Positions 8,423-16,844 of a DNA stretch of 34,832 nt are shown piece by piece. Within the stretch, counting starts at the first letter, position 1; each line of letters starts with the position of its first letter. Made by a program: the position numbers and the translations under genes. The notes below the pieces were generated by a model. That model saw nothing but the letters and a program-made list of their open reading frames with translations. It was not told where the DNA came from and made no database searches. This DNA is from Hypsibius dujardini (taxonomy: Eukaryota > Tardigrada > Eutardigrada > Parachela > Hypsibiidae), in NCBI GenBank assembly GCA_001579985.1, contig LRSR01006483.1, positions 1-34,832 of the forward strand, given 5' to 3'.

Positions 8423-8988
8423 ACAATGATAAGTAACATATGAATAGCCCTTGGTGAAAAAAAACTTAAAACGTAATATATGGTCACCCACGGTATACTA
8501 AACGTACCGCGTCAAGTGGTTTTTCCTACTGTAAATGGTTTAAACTTGGGCCACCTCTTAAATTTGGTTAAACCCGGTCACTTCCTAAAAATCGTTTCAG
8601 TAAAAAATTTTCATACAAGTTGCTATGAGCGATTCAGTAGGAGCTTTGAAGTGGGCACACAAACCGAATTAAGTGTCAAATTGATGAAGCAGCACCCTAG
8701 CAAGTTTAGATGCTGTACACACACACACTCTCCATTCCAGAAAGAGTCAAGTAGGCGAAAACATCGAACACGGGTCAGCTAATTTAAATTATAGGAATGC
8801 TTATTTATTTTAAAAAACCTAAGTTCGTTTTGTAGGGGTTTTTACGGGTTTGTAGGGGTTTTACAAATTTGTAAAAATGTGCTGGAACCCCCAGTTATCC
8901 ACTACTGGCAGACAGACAGACAGACATGTAGGCAGATAGGTAGGCAGACAAGAAGGACAAATCTAGCCGGTATTGTAAGTGTATTTAC
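8423..8988. other. element right flank and phafin intron, no supported gene
   Basis: Holds the unresolved right junction of the viral element. An ORF at 8480-8779 has no ATG-start context or recognisable domain and is not called. GTAGGGGTTTTTACGGG-like repeats at 8830-8870 and a short (CAGA)n tract at 8908-8950 follow. 8905-8988 is host intron running up to the splice donor at 8988. Confidence 0.5.
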
Positions 8989-10832
8989 CCGCCGATTGAC
9001 GAAAGTAAACTGTGTCTTCTGGCAGTGCATGCAGAGTTTCGCTTCACTATCCGGTACCATGGTTGCGGCAAAAGTCGCCGACACCCTTACGTTCGCTGAA
9101 ACAGAACAAAACAACTAATAGAACACAACAATGGGATAAAATAAATGAATAGAACCCCCCCCCCTAACGAACGGCTTCGCTCGTACCTTCTCGGATATGG
9201 TCGGTCACAGCTCGATTGATATGGTCCATCCACCTGTTAAAGAAGCAAAAAAATTCCAGTTGTGACTTCGTTCTTAAGACGATAGGCAAAAAACGTACTG
9301 TTGCTTCTCGATGGGTGTCGAAGCGAAAACCGCAAACGATTTCCGCTGGCTACAGATAAACCATCCATTGCGAATGTCTGTGAGTAAACAAACACACATA
9401 CAAGTGGAAGAAATATTATTTCTTTAGATAACAAAGACGCTTCTCTCATACAAATATTTACAACGTAATCGTGTGCTCGCGATCTGAAGGGACAGCTAAG
9501 CTCCGCCTCCCTCTGTATGGCCCTGCACTCGATTGAAAGTTCAATCTGATTCACTCTTTTCTGATTGGTTGATTTCGTACAGCTTACTCGTTGTGCTTGA
9601 TTGATTGATTCATATCAGATTTCCTCCTCGTTGATTGATTGATTGATATAAGATTTCCTCCTCGTTGATCAATTGATTGATTGATTGATTTATATCGGAT
9701 TTCCTCCTCGTTGATTGATTGATTGATTCATATCAGATTTCCTCCTCGTTGATTGTTTGATTGTACAGTCGTGTATTCCCGTAAATTTCTCCCTACAGTG
9801 TTATTTGGTGCACGGCACTGAATAGGCACAGCCCGGGTTGGGTAGGGCAAAATTTACGGGTAGGGAAGAAAAGTGTCGCTTGTGATCGCGAGTTTGCGGT
9901 GAACAAACCTCCTTCGTCATCGATCTCCCGAAGCTTGATTTCTTCCAACGGGATAATCCTCTGTTGATTAAACTGGGAACGACAAAAACATGCAGCACGT
10001 CACAAAAGTCTTTTAAATTTAATTAAAAATAATTAAAAATAAAAATAAAAATGCTGTTTTCCGGTAATTCAAATGAGATTTGAATTAAAATCAATCTTTT
10101 AGACTGTTTTATCACTGAACCCTCGTGAGAATTTCTCAGGAACCAAGCTCCCATAAAATGTTTCCTGAGTATGCTTTTGTTCCCTTCAACTCAGCTTTTT
10201 TGTTCTTCAACTCAGCTTTCATTCATTCATTCATATATTTATCAATTAGCTTGATTGATTGATTGACCAAACACATTGCTGGATTGATTGATTGACCAAA
10301 CACATAGCTGGATTGATTGATTGCTCAATCACATTGCTGGATTGATTGATTGACCAAACACATAGCTGGATTGATTGACCAATCACATAGCTAGATTGAT
10401 TGATTGATCAATCAAACAGCTGGATTGATTGACCGAGCAATCAAATAGCTAGATTGATTGATTGAACATGTAGAAAATAGATCAACTTCTAAGGCTGTTT
10501 TCGCGGACACAAACAAACCTTTTTGTTGTTGATGACGATATTTCCATATACCAGGATATCGCTGAACAGGAAGAACTGCCGTGCCTTAGGCTTCTTCTTG
10601 CAGATTTTCGTGAGGATTCCCTCGCCCAACAGCACACGGTCTTTTCGCACCAAGGCAATCCCGGACGTACCAAAGGCACTCTCAATCCGCTGGATCCGCT
10701 TCAAATTCGCATCACTTCCCACTGAAGTATAAAAAATGGAGTTAACGAACAAAAAAAATTAATTTAATTCGGCAGATTTGACTGGTGGAGTAGGAAAAAA
10801 CATGTTCAGCAATTACCTAAATGATCCACCAT
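8989..10832 (-). CDS. PLEKHF: phafin, PH and FYVE domain protein (3' end not in view)
   Basis: Six exons, transcribed leftwards: 10832-10817, 10721-10519, 9972-9909, 9377-9299, 9233-9187 and 9095-8989. All introns are GT-AG and phases agree, giving 172 residues from MVDHL. Exon 2 has the family's LLGEGILTKICKKKPKARQF PH-domain segment and DILVYGNIVI; exons 3-5 complete the PH domain (IIPLEEI, NGWFI, KSFAVFA, WMDHINRAV). Exon 6 begins the FYVE zinc finger with VPDSEA, Cys158-x2-Cys161 and FVNRR, then meets a GTAAAT donor. The RRHHC core and the remaining zinc ligands are not found anywhere to the left in the window. Phafins bind PI3P on early endosomes and act in endosomal traffic and autophagy. 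The missing exon(s) probably lie beyond the viral element. Confidence 0.9.
9476..9892. mobile_element. inverted-repeat element (GATCTCAAGGGACA family) in phafin intron 3
   Basis: Arms at 9476-9494 and 9874-9892 are reverse complements with three mismatches in 19 (CTCGCGATCnnAAGnGACA). The interior has an AAGCTCCGCC segment after the left arm and GGTAGGGCAAAA before the right arm, as in the copies at 21831 and 33336. It also holds a secondary inverted repeat at about 9778-9860 and a (GATT)n-rich array at 9590-9765. It nearly fills the intron between exons 3 and 4. Confidence 0.65.
9590..9765. repeat. (GATT)n minisatellite with TTTCCTCCTCG spacer
   Basis: Four copies of a roughly 40-bp unit: a run of TGATTGATT followed by ATATCAGATTTCCTCCTCG. 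Lies inside the inverted-repeat element in phafin intron 3. Confidence 0.85.
10240..10466. repeat. (GATT)n minisatellite with ACCAAACACATAGCTGG spacer
   Basis: About six copies of a 30-38 bp unit, TTGATTGATTG followed by ACCAAACACATAGCTGGA, in phafin intron 2. Confidence 0.85.
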
Positions 10833-10944
10833 GATCGGAAATAAAATCTTCCACGTAGTCCGCAAAACTTCTACTTGAAATTCCCAGGGCAGTTTGTTAT
10901 CGCGTCAGTTGGTAGATATCAATTTGATAAAAACGGGACAATTT

Positions 10945-11135
10945 TCTTCCCAATCAACCAATCAACTGAAGCGTGAATCGGCCAATCAACCAATCAACCA
11001 AAGCGTGAATGGGCCAATCAACCAATCAACTGAAGCGTGAATCAACCAATCAACTGAAGCGTGAATCGGCCAATCAACCAATCAACCTCAGTGTGAATCG
11101 GCCAATCAACCAAGCAATCAGGCAATCAAGCGTGT
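10945..11135. repeat. CCAATCA minisatellite upstream of phafin
   Basis: Five to six copies of a roughly 39-bp unit (CCAATCAACCAATCAACTGAAGCGTGAATCGG) about 110-300 bases upstream of the phafin start. Each unit contains two CCAATCA motifs, the core of NF-Y binding sites. The rest of 10833-11528 holds a small unsupported ORF (11233-11433) and no recognised gene. Confidence 0.8.
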
Positions 11136-11518
11136 TTCATACGCGACAGTAATTCTAATCCGGTGTAAACAACGTCGAAATGACTCGAAAGCAGAGCCCT
11201 TCACACGTCAAATTACCCTGCGGATGTCCAATTCCGGCGAAAAAATGAAAACCACATTGGAAATTCGGAGCACTGAAAAATCTGGAAATAGAGATACAAG
11301 CAGCGGGAAAGATAGGAATGAAACATTTCAGGAATGCGGCCCTCAAAATTTTCAACGCACACAAAATGCGGCGCAAACATTCTCCCGGTTGGAGATGATA
11401 ACACACTGCCGGAACATTAGGCTACCGAGTTAAAGCCACAAGGCTGTACAAACAGCTTGTGGTTCTAACTTGGTCAGTCAAGTATTCGGGCCGTGCGGCT
11501 TGTGATTTGACTCCCTGT

Positions 11519-11650
11519 CTACACGCACTACTGGCAAAAATCTTGCGCTAACCGAACCAAGCACTTCAACTCGTACTCTTTACTATAACATAGCAAAAAC
11601 GAGTATAATAATTTAACTCGGTTAGTGCAAGGTTTTTGCCACGAGTGAAT
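11519..11650. mobile_element. palindromic MITE-like element, GGCAAAAACCTTGCGCTAACCGAG family, copy 1
   Basis: Left arm at about 11531-11556 (GGCAAAAATCTTGCGCTAAC) is complementary to the right arm at about 11616-11643. Same arms as copies at 21569-21680 and 30011-30126. This is the most diverged copy. No coding capacity. Confidence 0.8.
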
Positions 11651-11773
11651 AAACAAGGCGAATGCGTCATCACGCCCTGTATTAAAGCGCGCAGTTTGAA
11701 CGCATTTTTTCTCCATTAAAACTTTTCTCAAATTCGTCCCGTTTTGAACCCGTTATTCACATACCAATTCCCT

Positions 11774-11917
11774 ATGTTGCCGACGAAAAATTTGCCCGAA
11801 CTGTAAGTAGCCCATATTTGTCGTCAAGCCCGGACTCGGAAGTTTTAAATTACATTTTTCTCCAGCTTGCGGAGAGCTTCCAGTGGGAAACGGCCGCGCC
11901 ATGATGGAGGTCGCTGA
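11774..11917 (+). promoter_or_regulatory. leader with small intron and overlapping upstream ORF
   Basis: An ATG at 11774 is followed by a strong donor (GTAAGT at 11803) and an acceptor at 11864-11865 (TTTTTCTCCAG), defining a 63-base leader intron. If spliced, the upstream ORF has 26 codons and terminates at TGA 11915-11917, overlapping the main ATG at 11901 out of frame. Unspliced, it stops after 10 codons. Overlapping upstream ORFs of this kind restrict translation of stress-response bZIP genes such as ATF4. Splicing is inferred, not shown. Confidence 0.4.
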
Positions 11918-13550
11918 GGCGCCCCCGTTCCCATCAGCACCCTGCGCATTCTGCTGCTACACCCAACGACACCTGCGACACGCCCGGACCGCCCTGCTCA
12001 CTGTTCGGGCGCTCCGGGAAGACGAGAAAAAGTTTCGGACTCTGCAAGAGAAGACGAACGCTGATCTCCAGGCGAAGACGAACGCTGATCTCCAGGCGGA
12101 GAATGTCTCCCTCACCGCCAAAAACAAGACGCTCCGGAGTGACAAATTCGGCCTGCTGGAACAGCTGGAATATCTGCGTGCGAGAGTGCTGAAGGCGGCG
12201 GTGGGGACGCAGACCGACGAAAGCGGAGCGGATTTCGATTTTTCCCACGGACGTCCTCCGCATTTTGCAGACTATTCATCCAGCAAATATTCTCCGCCCT
12301 TCCTAGAGTCGGCGTGTTCTAGCGATTCGAACGGCAATAAGCTGAGAAGATCGCCGGACTGCGGCTCGAACGCGAGTGATAGCGGCATTTCCCTGCCGTC
12401 AAATCCGCCATCGTCGGTACGCAATCAATCAAGCGATCAATCAACCGATCTATCAAGTGATCATTCACCCAGCAGCTCACCGCCGCCAGCGCAACCTGCC
12501 CCGAATGCCAAACCCCGAGCGAAACCGGCCGCTAAGCGGACGAGGAAACCGCCGGTCGCGGGGAATTGCGCTGTGGATGCGGCTGGAGTGAAGAAATGCC
12601 GTGGAAAGAAGAAAGTGCTTGTGGTGGAGCCCCTCGATCCCTTCTTGGCCGATGTATTCGGCGAAATCCCTCCTGCTAGTCCGGCAGCGGCTGATTCTGA
12701 ACCACAAATCCCTGTGACATCCTCAGTCGTTAAGGTGATTCAAAAGCAGAAAGAGAATGCTTCGTTTGGTGCGTCGCCGGGGAGTCTTCCCGGATGCTCT
12801 CCCAAGCGCAAACAAGCGCCGCAACTGCCCCGACCGCCGAAGAGGAAAGCACCGCCGAGCGAAATCCCTTCATTGGAGTCGCTGTTCGGTGACACTGCGA
12901 TCGGTGTTGTACCGGCAACAGTCATCCTGACGAAGAAGACCGTTCAACCGGAAGCTTCCTCATCGCTCGAACCTCCCATGCCCGAACTGCCAGTTGAGAA
13001 CGGGAAATGCGATGTAGCATCCCGGTTTTCGGTTGCGAAGTCTCGTATCCTCCCGCCGAAATCTGCCTGGGAAGGCGTTGCGAAGTGTCCACGGAGACAA
13101 GCGACGTCTCCGGAGATCATGAATGATTTAGCCTTAGAAAGTCCGTTGCCGTTGCCTTACTCTGCGGCTGTTGCCGTGTACTACGACACCCTTCAGTTGA
13201 CCGCCGCTCTCTGTGAGCAGGCGACCTACACCGCGAAGCATGAGCAAGCAACGACGGATCTCTTCGACAATGCCGAGGAAGAAGACGGCATGGACATTGC
13301 CAGTATTATGGCCCAAGTTCGCATGGCACACGATCTTCTTTCGCCGCCGTCTTCCCCGATGGCGGTGGAGGAAGATTGCGAGGACTCCATCAGCGATATC
13401 ATGAACTTCATGCGGATGGGAAGTTGGACAACGCTCTCACCACCGTGCTCACCGATGCTCACCGCGCCGGAGATGGACTTTGACAACATCGTGGGAGGTG
13501 ACGTGGTGTTGTTGCACATACCGGACGACCACGGTGTGGACGTACACTGA
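11901..13550 (+). CDS. leucine-zipper protein with acidic, SPP-rich C-terminus
   Basis: A 549-codon ORF from the ATG at 11901 (context GCCGCGCCATGATGG), single coding exon, GC-rich unlike its surroundings. Near residues 55-95 there are five heptad leucines (LQAENVS, LTAKNKT, LRSDKFG, LLEQLEY, LRARV), a bZIP-like zipper, directly preceded by a 24-bp tandem duplication (NADLQAKT twice). No basic DNA-binding region precedes it. The middle is Ser/Pro/Lys-rich with KRK clusters, probably nuclear and disordered. Two LxxxFG acidic motifs (LADVFGE, LESLFGD) and a duplicated C-terminal module (IMxxxRM...LSPPxSPM, twice) look like activation domains. I cannot name it. It may be a zipper-only regulator or a bZIP whose basic region lies in an undetected exon. 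Confidence 0.8.
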   Translation: MMEVAEAPPFPSAPCAFCCYTQRHLRHARTALLTVRALREDEKKFRTLQEKTNADLQAKTNADLQAENVSLTAKNKTLRSDKFGLLEQLEYLRARVLKAAVGTQTDESGADFDFSHGRPPHFADYSSSKYSPPFLESACSSDSNGNKLRRSPDCGSNASDSGISLPSNPPSSVRNQSSDQSTDLSSDHSPSSSPPPAQPAPNAKPRAKPAAKRTRKPPVAGNCAVDAAGVKKCRGKKKVLVVEPLDPFLADVFGEIPPASPAAADSEPQIPVTSSVVKVIQKQKENASFGASPGSLPGCSPKRKQAPQLPRPPKRKAPPSEIPSLESLFGDTAIGVVPATVILTKKTVQPEASSSLEPPMPELPVENGKCDVASRFSVAKSRILPPKSAWEGVAKCPRRQATSPEIMNDLALESPLPLPYSAAVAVYYDTLQLTAALCEQATYTAKHEQATTDLFDNAEEEDGMDIASIMAQVRMAHDLLSPPSSPMAVEEDCEDSISDIMNFMRMGSWTTLSPPCSPMLTAPEMDFDNIVGGDVVLLHIPDDHGVDVH

Positions 13551-14046
13551 AATGCCTTACTAATTTCCGACTTCTCTCTCTTGGTTCTCTCTCTCTCTCG
13601 ACCCGTCAGACTGTGATATACTTCTGTCTGCCCTCCGGGGCTTTGTTGATTTGGTGGAAAGAAAACGTGGTCAATTTTGTTCCTCTTCTGGCGGAAAGCG
13701 TTGATTGATTTAGTGCAGTATGTGCAAAATGGAAAAGCATTGATTGATGGTTCGGCCAGTCAAGTGTATTGTTTCGGTTTGATCAGTCAATCAACCGTTC
13801 GCCTATCAGTGTTCAAGTCACTCAATCAACCGATCAATCGACCGTTTATTCGCTAATCTAATAACGTTACGTGTCCTGTGCCACAAAATCAATCAATCAA
13901 CCGATCAATCGACCGTTTATTCGCTAATCTAATAACGTTACGTGTCCTGTGCCACAAAATCAATCAATCAACCAGTACTACACCAAATCAATCAATGGCT
14001 GGCGAACCGTAGCAAGTTTCTCCGTCAGCTGTAAGTTGCACTCTGT
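13551..14046. repeat. 3' flank with ATCAATCA repeats and 71-bp tandem duplication
   Basis: No gene. A (CT)n tract at 13571-13600 is followed by scattered GATT/ATCA motifs. A 71-bp unit beginning CGATCAATCGACCG is duplicated in tandem and almost identical at 13831-13901 and 13902-13972. Confidence 0.8.
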
Positions 14047-14419
14047 AGTATGAGGTAAGGGCACTGGAATGGACCACTTGACTTTCCCGTACTCTGGAAT
14101 GGATCACCGAGCGGCAGGGGGCGCTCTGTCACAAATTAATCAAAATCAAATAAGTAACTGCGTAGTCAGCGACCTCTACAGTGTACTTTCTCCAATCGTC
14201 CAGTGGATTTTTTTATTTCTTTTTTAAACATGTTCCACAATTGTTTTTCATATCTGATACGCGTTCCACCGAATTATCGATTATTCTTTGTCGCTTAGAA
14301 CCTTTGTGAAAGCCAAAACTTGTGTGGAAGTTGTGATTCCAGGATGGTCCATTCCAGGATGGTCCATTCCAGGGTACGGGAAAAACAAGTGGCCCATTCC
14401 AGTGCCCTTACCTCATACT
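14047..14419. mobile_element. 373-bp inverted-repeat element with about 60-bp arms
   Basis: Left arm 14047-14106 (begins AGTATGAGGTAAGGGCACTG) is the reverse complement of 14360-14419 with about five mismatches. The right arm includes a tandem ATGGTCCATTCCAGG duplication. A non-coding 250-bp interior and long arms are typical of a MITE or fold-back transposon. Confidence 0.85.
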
Positions 14420-14430
14420 GGAGGGACGTG

Positions 14431-14566
14431 TGCACCGTACACACAGCACAAGCGACGCGTGGCCGATTAAACCTTCCACAGCTCGTACGCTGTCCCTGTG
14501 CACCGTACACACAGCACAAGCGACGCGTGGCCGATTAAACCTTCCACAGCTCGTACGCTGTCCTTG
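14431..14566. repeat. 68-bp perfect tandem duplication
   Basis: The unit starting TGCACCGTACACACAGCAC occurs at 14431-14498 and 14499-14566 with one difference, directly beside the inverted-repeat element. 14567-14862 holds no supported gene; TTTATT at 14615-14620 could be the poly(A) signal of the leftward DUF1761 gene. Confidence 0.9.
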
Positions 14567-14862
14567 TCTAACGCAAAAACACAGTGTAACTGATGCTAGC
14601 CCTTGTCCCTTCCTTTTATTTTGAAAAAGTCCCTTCGCTGCGGCGGCGACGAGAGAGCGAACTATATTAAACAGACAACCAGCAAAAAAAGGCATTCAAA
14701 CAGAAACACAAGCTGCAGCAATGAAAAGGAAGCTAGTAAGCAAAAATTCCAGTTGCGACTGAAGAGACTTCGGTCTCTTCCACGCAAGTCGTAGGTAATA
14801 CAGCGACACTCAAGTCGGCAAAAAAATGGTTGGGTCAGCCGAACGGTTTGTTCATGGATCGA

Positions 14863-15919
14863 TCAATAGGGGATGTACATCAGACAGAGGATCTTGATGA
14901 GGTTCCCGGCAAAGTCGAAGCCGTGATCCACGAAGAACTCGTCCGGCTTCTGCTTGCCCCACATGGCGTGCCCGATCTTGGGGAGCACCTGCACTCCCGA
15001 GATGATTCCGGCAAGCAACACGGCATCCTACAACAAGATAACCAGCCCAACTCAACTCAAATCAACACGTAACAAGATAAACGAGCCAATCAATCAATCG
15101 ACCGAACAACCGAAGACACATGATGTTTAGTGAATCAATCAATCAATCGACCAAACAACCCAAGACACATAATGTTTAGTGAATCAATCAATCAATCTAA
15201 ACAACGATCAACTAGACCAATAAATGCATGAGATGAATGTAAGTGCCAAATTTAAAACTGCAAACTCCTGTAGACAAATACTAAGCGATCAATCAAGCGA
15301 TCAATCAATCAATAGGCTAGATGAATTACAAACGCGATAATCAATCAATCAACGGACTGCTTCATTGAAGCACTCACCGTGGGTGTCAGGGGACGGAAAA
15401 ATCGGCTGAAAGGTAAAAAAAATGTCGTTATTAACGAATGTCCTCTTTTACGGTTTTGGAATCAGCCTAACCTGCTGAGGTAGGTGAGAAGAATGGCGAA
15501 GGCCGTATCGCTGGCCGCAGAAATGGCTAGGGCAGTGGCGTGATCCTTCTCAGTCATCGTCGCGGCTGTGACCGGGTGAGTGCGTTTCCACACCGGTCCG
15601 AAGACTTGGTCGGAATACCATACCTACATGGCCCCAAAAAAACTGTCGTTAACTATTAGCCCCACAATGTGTGATGGGGGAAACGCTGTGCAGAGCAGAA
15701 ATGGGGACAAACTGCGTCAGGGGCGGGAAGTGCCCACGGACCCCTCGAAGGAAAGCACACAACGCCCCGCCCTCTCGCCCCCCCTGAATGGAAATCTGCC
15801 AGTTTCACACAAAAATATTCCCCACCACTCACCAGTCCGAGGCCTTGCGTCAGACCAACTCCGGCAGCAATTGCGCCGTACTTCCAGGAAATCGGGGTCA
15901 AAGTGTTGGGAACGTTCAT
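14863..15919 (-). CDS. DUF1761-like small membrane protein
   Basis: Four exons, 15919-15833, 15623-15472, 15405-15378 and 15027-14863, with GT-AG introns and matching phases, give 143 aa. Exon 1 has a membrane helix (KYGAIAAGVGLTQGLGL) running into VWYSDQVFGPVWKR in exon 2; a membrane helix followed by WYS and a PxW-type motif is the signature of DUF1761. Two further hydrophobic segments follow (DTAFAILLTYL and AVLLAGIISGVQV), then GHAMWGKQKPDEFFVDHGFDF and a C-terminal helix NLIKILCLMYIPY. DUF1761 proteins are about 130-180 aa, multi-pass and of unknown function, common in bacteria and fungi and patchy in animals. A good acceptor (TTCTCAG) just before the ATG implies a further 5' UTR exon. 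Confidence 0.8.
15080..15360. repeat. (ATCA)n-rich minisatellite in DUF1761 intron 3
   Basis: Repeated AATCAATCAATCGACC units with a CAAGACACATAATGTTTAGTG spacer twice, then scattered ATCAATCA runs to 15355. Confidence 0.85.
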
Positions 15920-16844
15920 TTTTTTTTCGGCTGAGAAAAAAAAAGAAAAGAATTCCTTAATGAGAAAGAAAAAAAGAAAAGCTTCGGATACAAATCAAGA
16001 ATCTAAACTCTCGCACAACTTGGGGTTGGAGGGTTTATAAATTGAATAGGGTGTTCTGGGATCGCGGAAAATCCTGGGGAAAATTTCGATGGAAGGAAAA
16101 TTGCGACGGCGAAGAAAGCTGATGCAAAAAAAAAGGCGCAGTTTGACGGAATTCGATTGGGTTTTTTCCACTCGAATCACGCGACTCTACTCAACTGTGA
16201 TTCAAGTCAGCTGTGTTTCGTGACAGGGAACGTGCTGAATGGCATCCATCTGCCAACTGAAAAGAATGTGATTCGACAATGCGTGAATCGCGCGCAATTT
16301 TTCTCATTTCTAAACGTAAGTCGGAAAAAATTGAAAAAAATACGAAAAAAATAAACGATGAAATAAAAAACTGCCTTTAATTTAAGTAATTGCAACCGCA
16401 ATGGAGATTTCCTCATCTCCAGTATTGTGCGAGGCATTTGCCAGAATCGTCCTAATCGGCCACCGTGAAGAATTAAGGTAGTCTTTTAACGTGAGTAGGA
16501 TGTAGGCCGATAAGATGTATCGAGGGATACTAAGTGATTTCAGCATTTTTCCAGCGTGATGCCGGCCCGTGGGCTTTTAAGCCGTCCGCCTGTGAGTGTA
16601 TACAAAACTGCTGATCCAATCGCACAGAGCCAAAAACAGATTTCCCTGTCGTCTCTCAGTTACACAAGTTCCAAAGTCCGCACCCGGCCATGGCCCGACT
16701 TTTTGCCCACCATAAAAGCTCCCTGCGGTGGCAGAGACATTCCCTTACCCGTTTTTCCCGCCGTTGACTCCACTTCGGACTTTCCAAAAACGTTTCGGGC
16801 CTCCTTTTTAGCAGGGAACTCCATTCGACGCCGCAGCAGCGATC
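15920..16844. promoter_or_regulatory. shared upstream region of DUF1761 and HMG-CoA synthase genes
   Basis: Head-to-head genes leave about 925 bases. On the plus strand a donor (AACGTAAGTC at 16313) and an acceptor (TTTTTCCAG ending 16555) suggest a 5' UTR intron of the synthase gene. After it an ATG at 16559 opens a 141-codon ORF that overlaps the synthase ATG in another frame. No TATA box is clear. Nothing else is recognised. Confidence 0.4.

Larger units (their letters stand above)
1..8800. mobile_element. Polinton/Maverick (adintovirus-like) integrated DNA virus, right part
   Basis: Protein-primed type PolB, an rve-family integrase and an A32/FtsK-type packaging ATPase occur together, which is the defining gene set of Polintons and adintoviruses. 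Eight compact ORFs fill 1-8182 with gaps of 1 to about 110 bases, on both strands and without introns, unlike the spliced host genes to the right. The element is cut by the left window edge, so capsid genes, the protease and the left terminal repeat are not seen. The right end is not resolved: it lies between the PolB start (8182) and host repeat at about 8905, probably after the subterminal repeats at 8284-8422. No ORF is broken, which suggests a recent or still competent copy. Confidence 0.9.

Noticed and set aside
8480-8779. 100-codon ORF right of PolB
   Set aside because: No recognised domain; lies in repeat-bearing sequence near the element end and overlaps tandem-repeat copies.
8860-9240. 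Expected terminal inverted repeat and target duplication of the viral element
   Set aside because: Only one end is in the window, so no repeat pair can be compared; I do not place an exact boundary.
11866-12100. XBP1-like bZIP with an upstream KRPR segment
   Set aside because: The frame with GKRPRH stops at 11915-11917, and no frame between it and the zipper has the conserved NR...AAQ...R basic region.
16140-16320. Sterol regulatory element upstream of HMG-CoA synthase
   Set aside because: AATCACGCGAC and several TGATTC motifs are only partial matches to known sterol elements; not enough to call.
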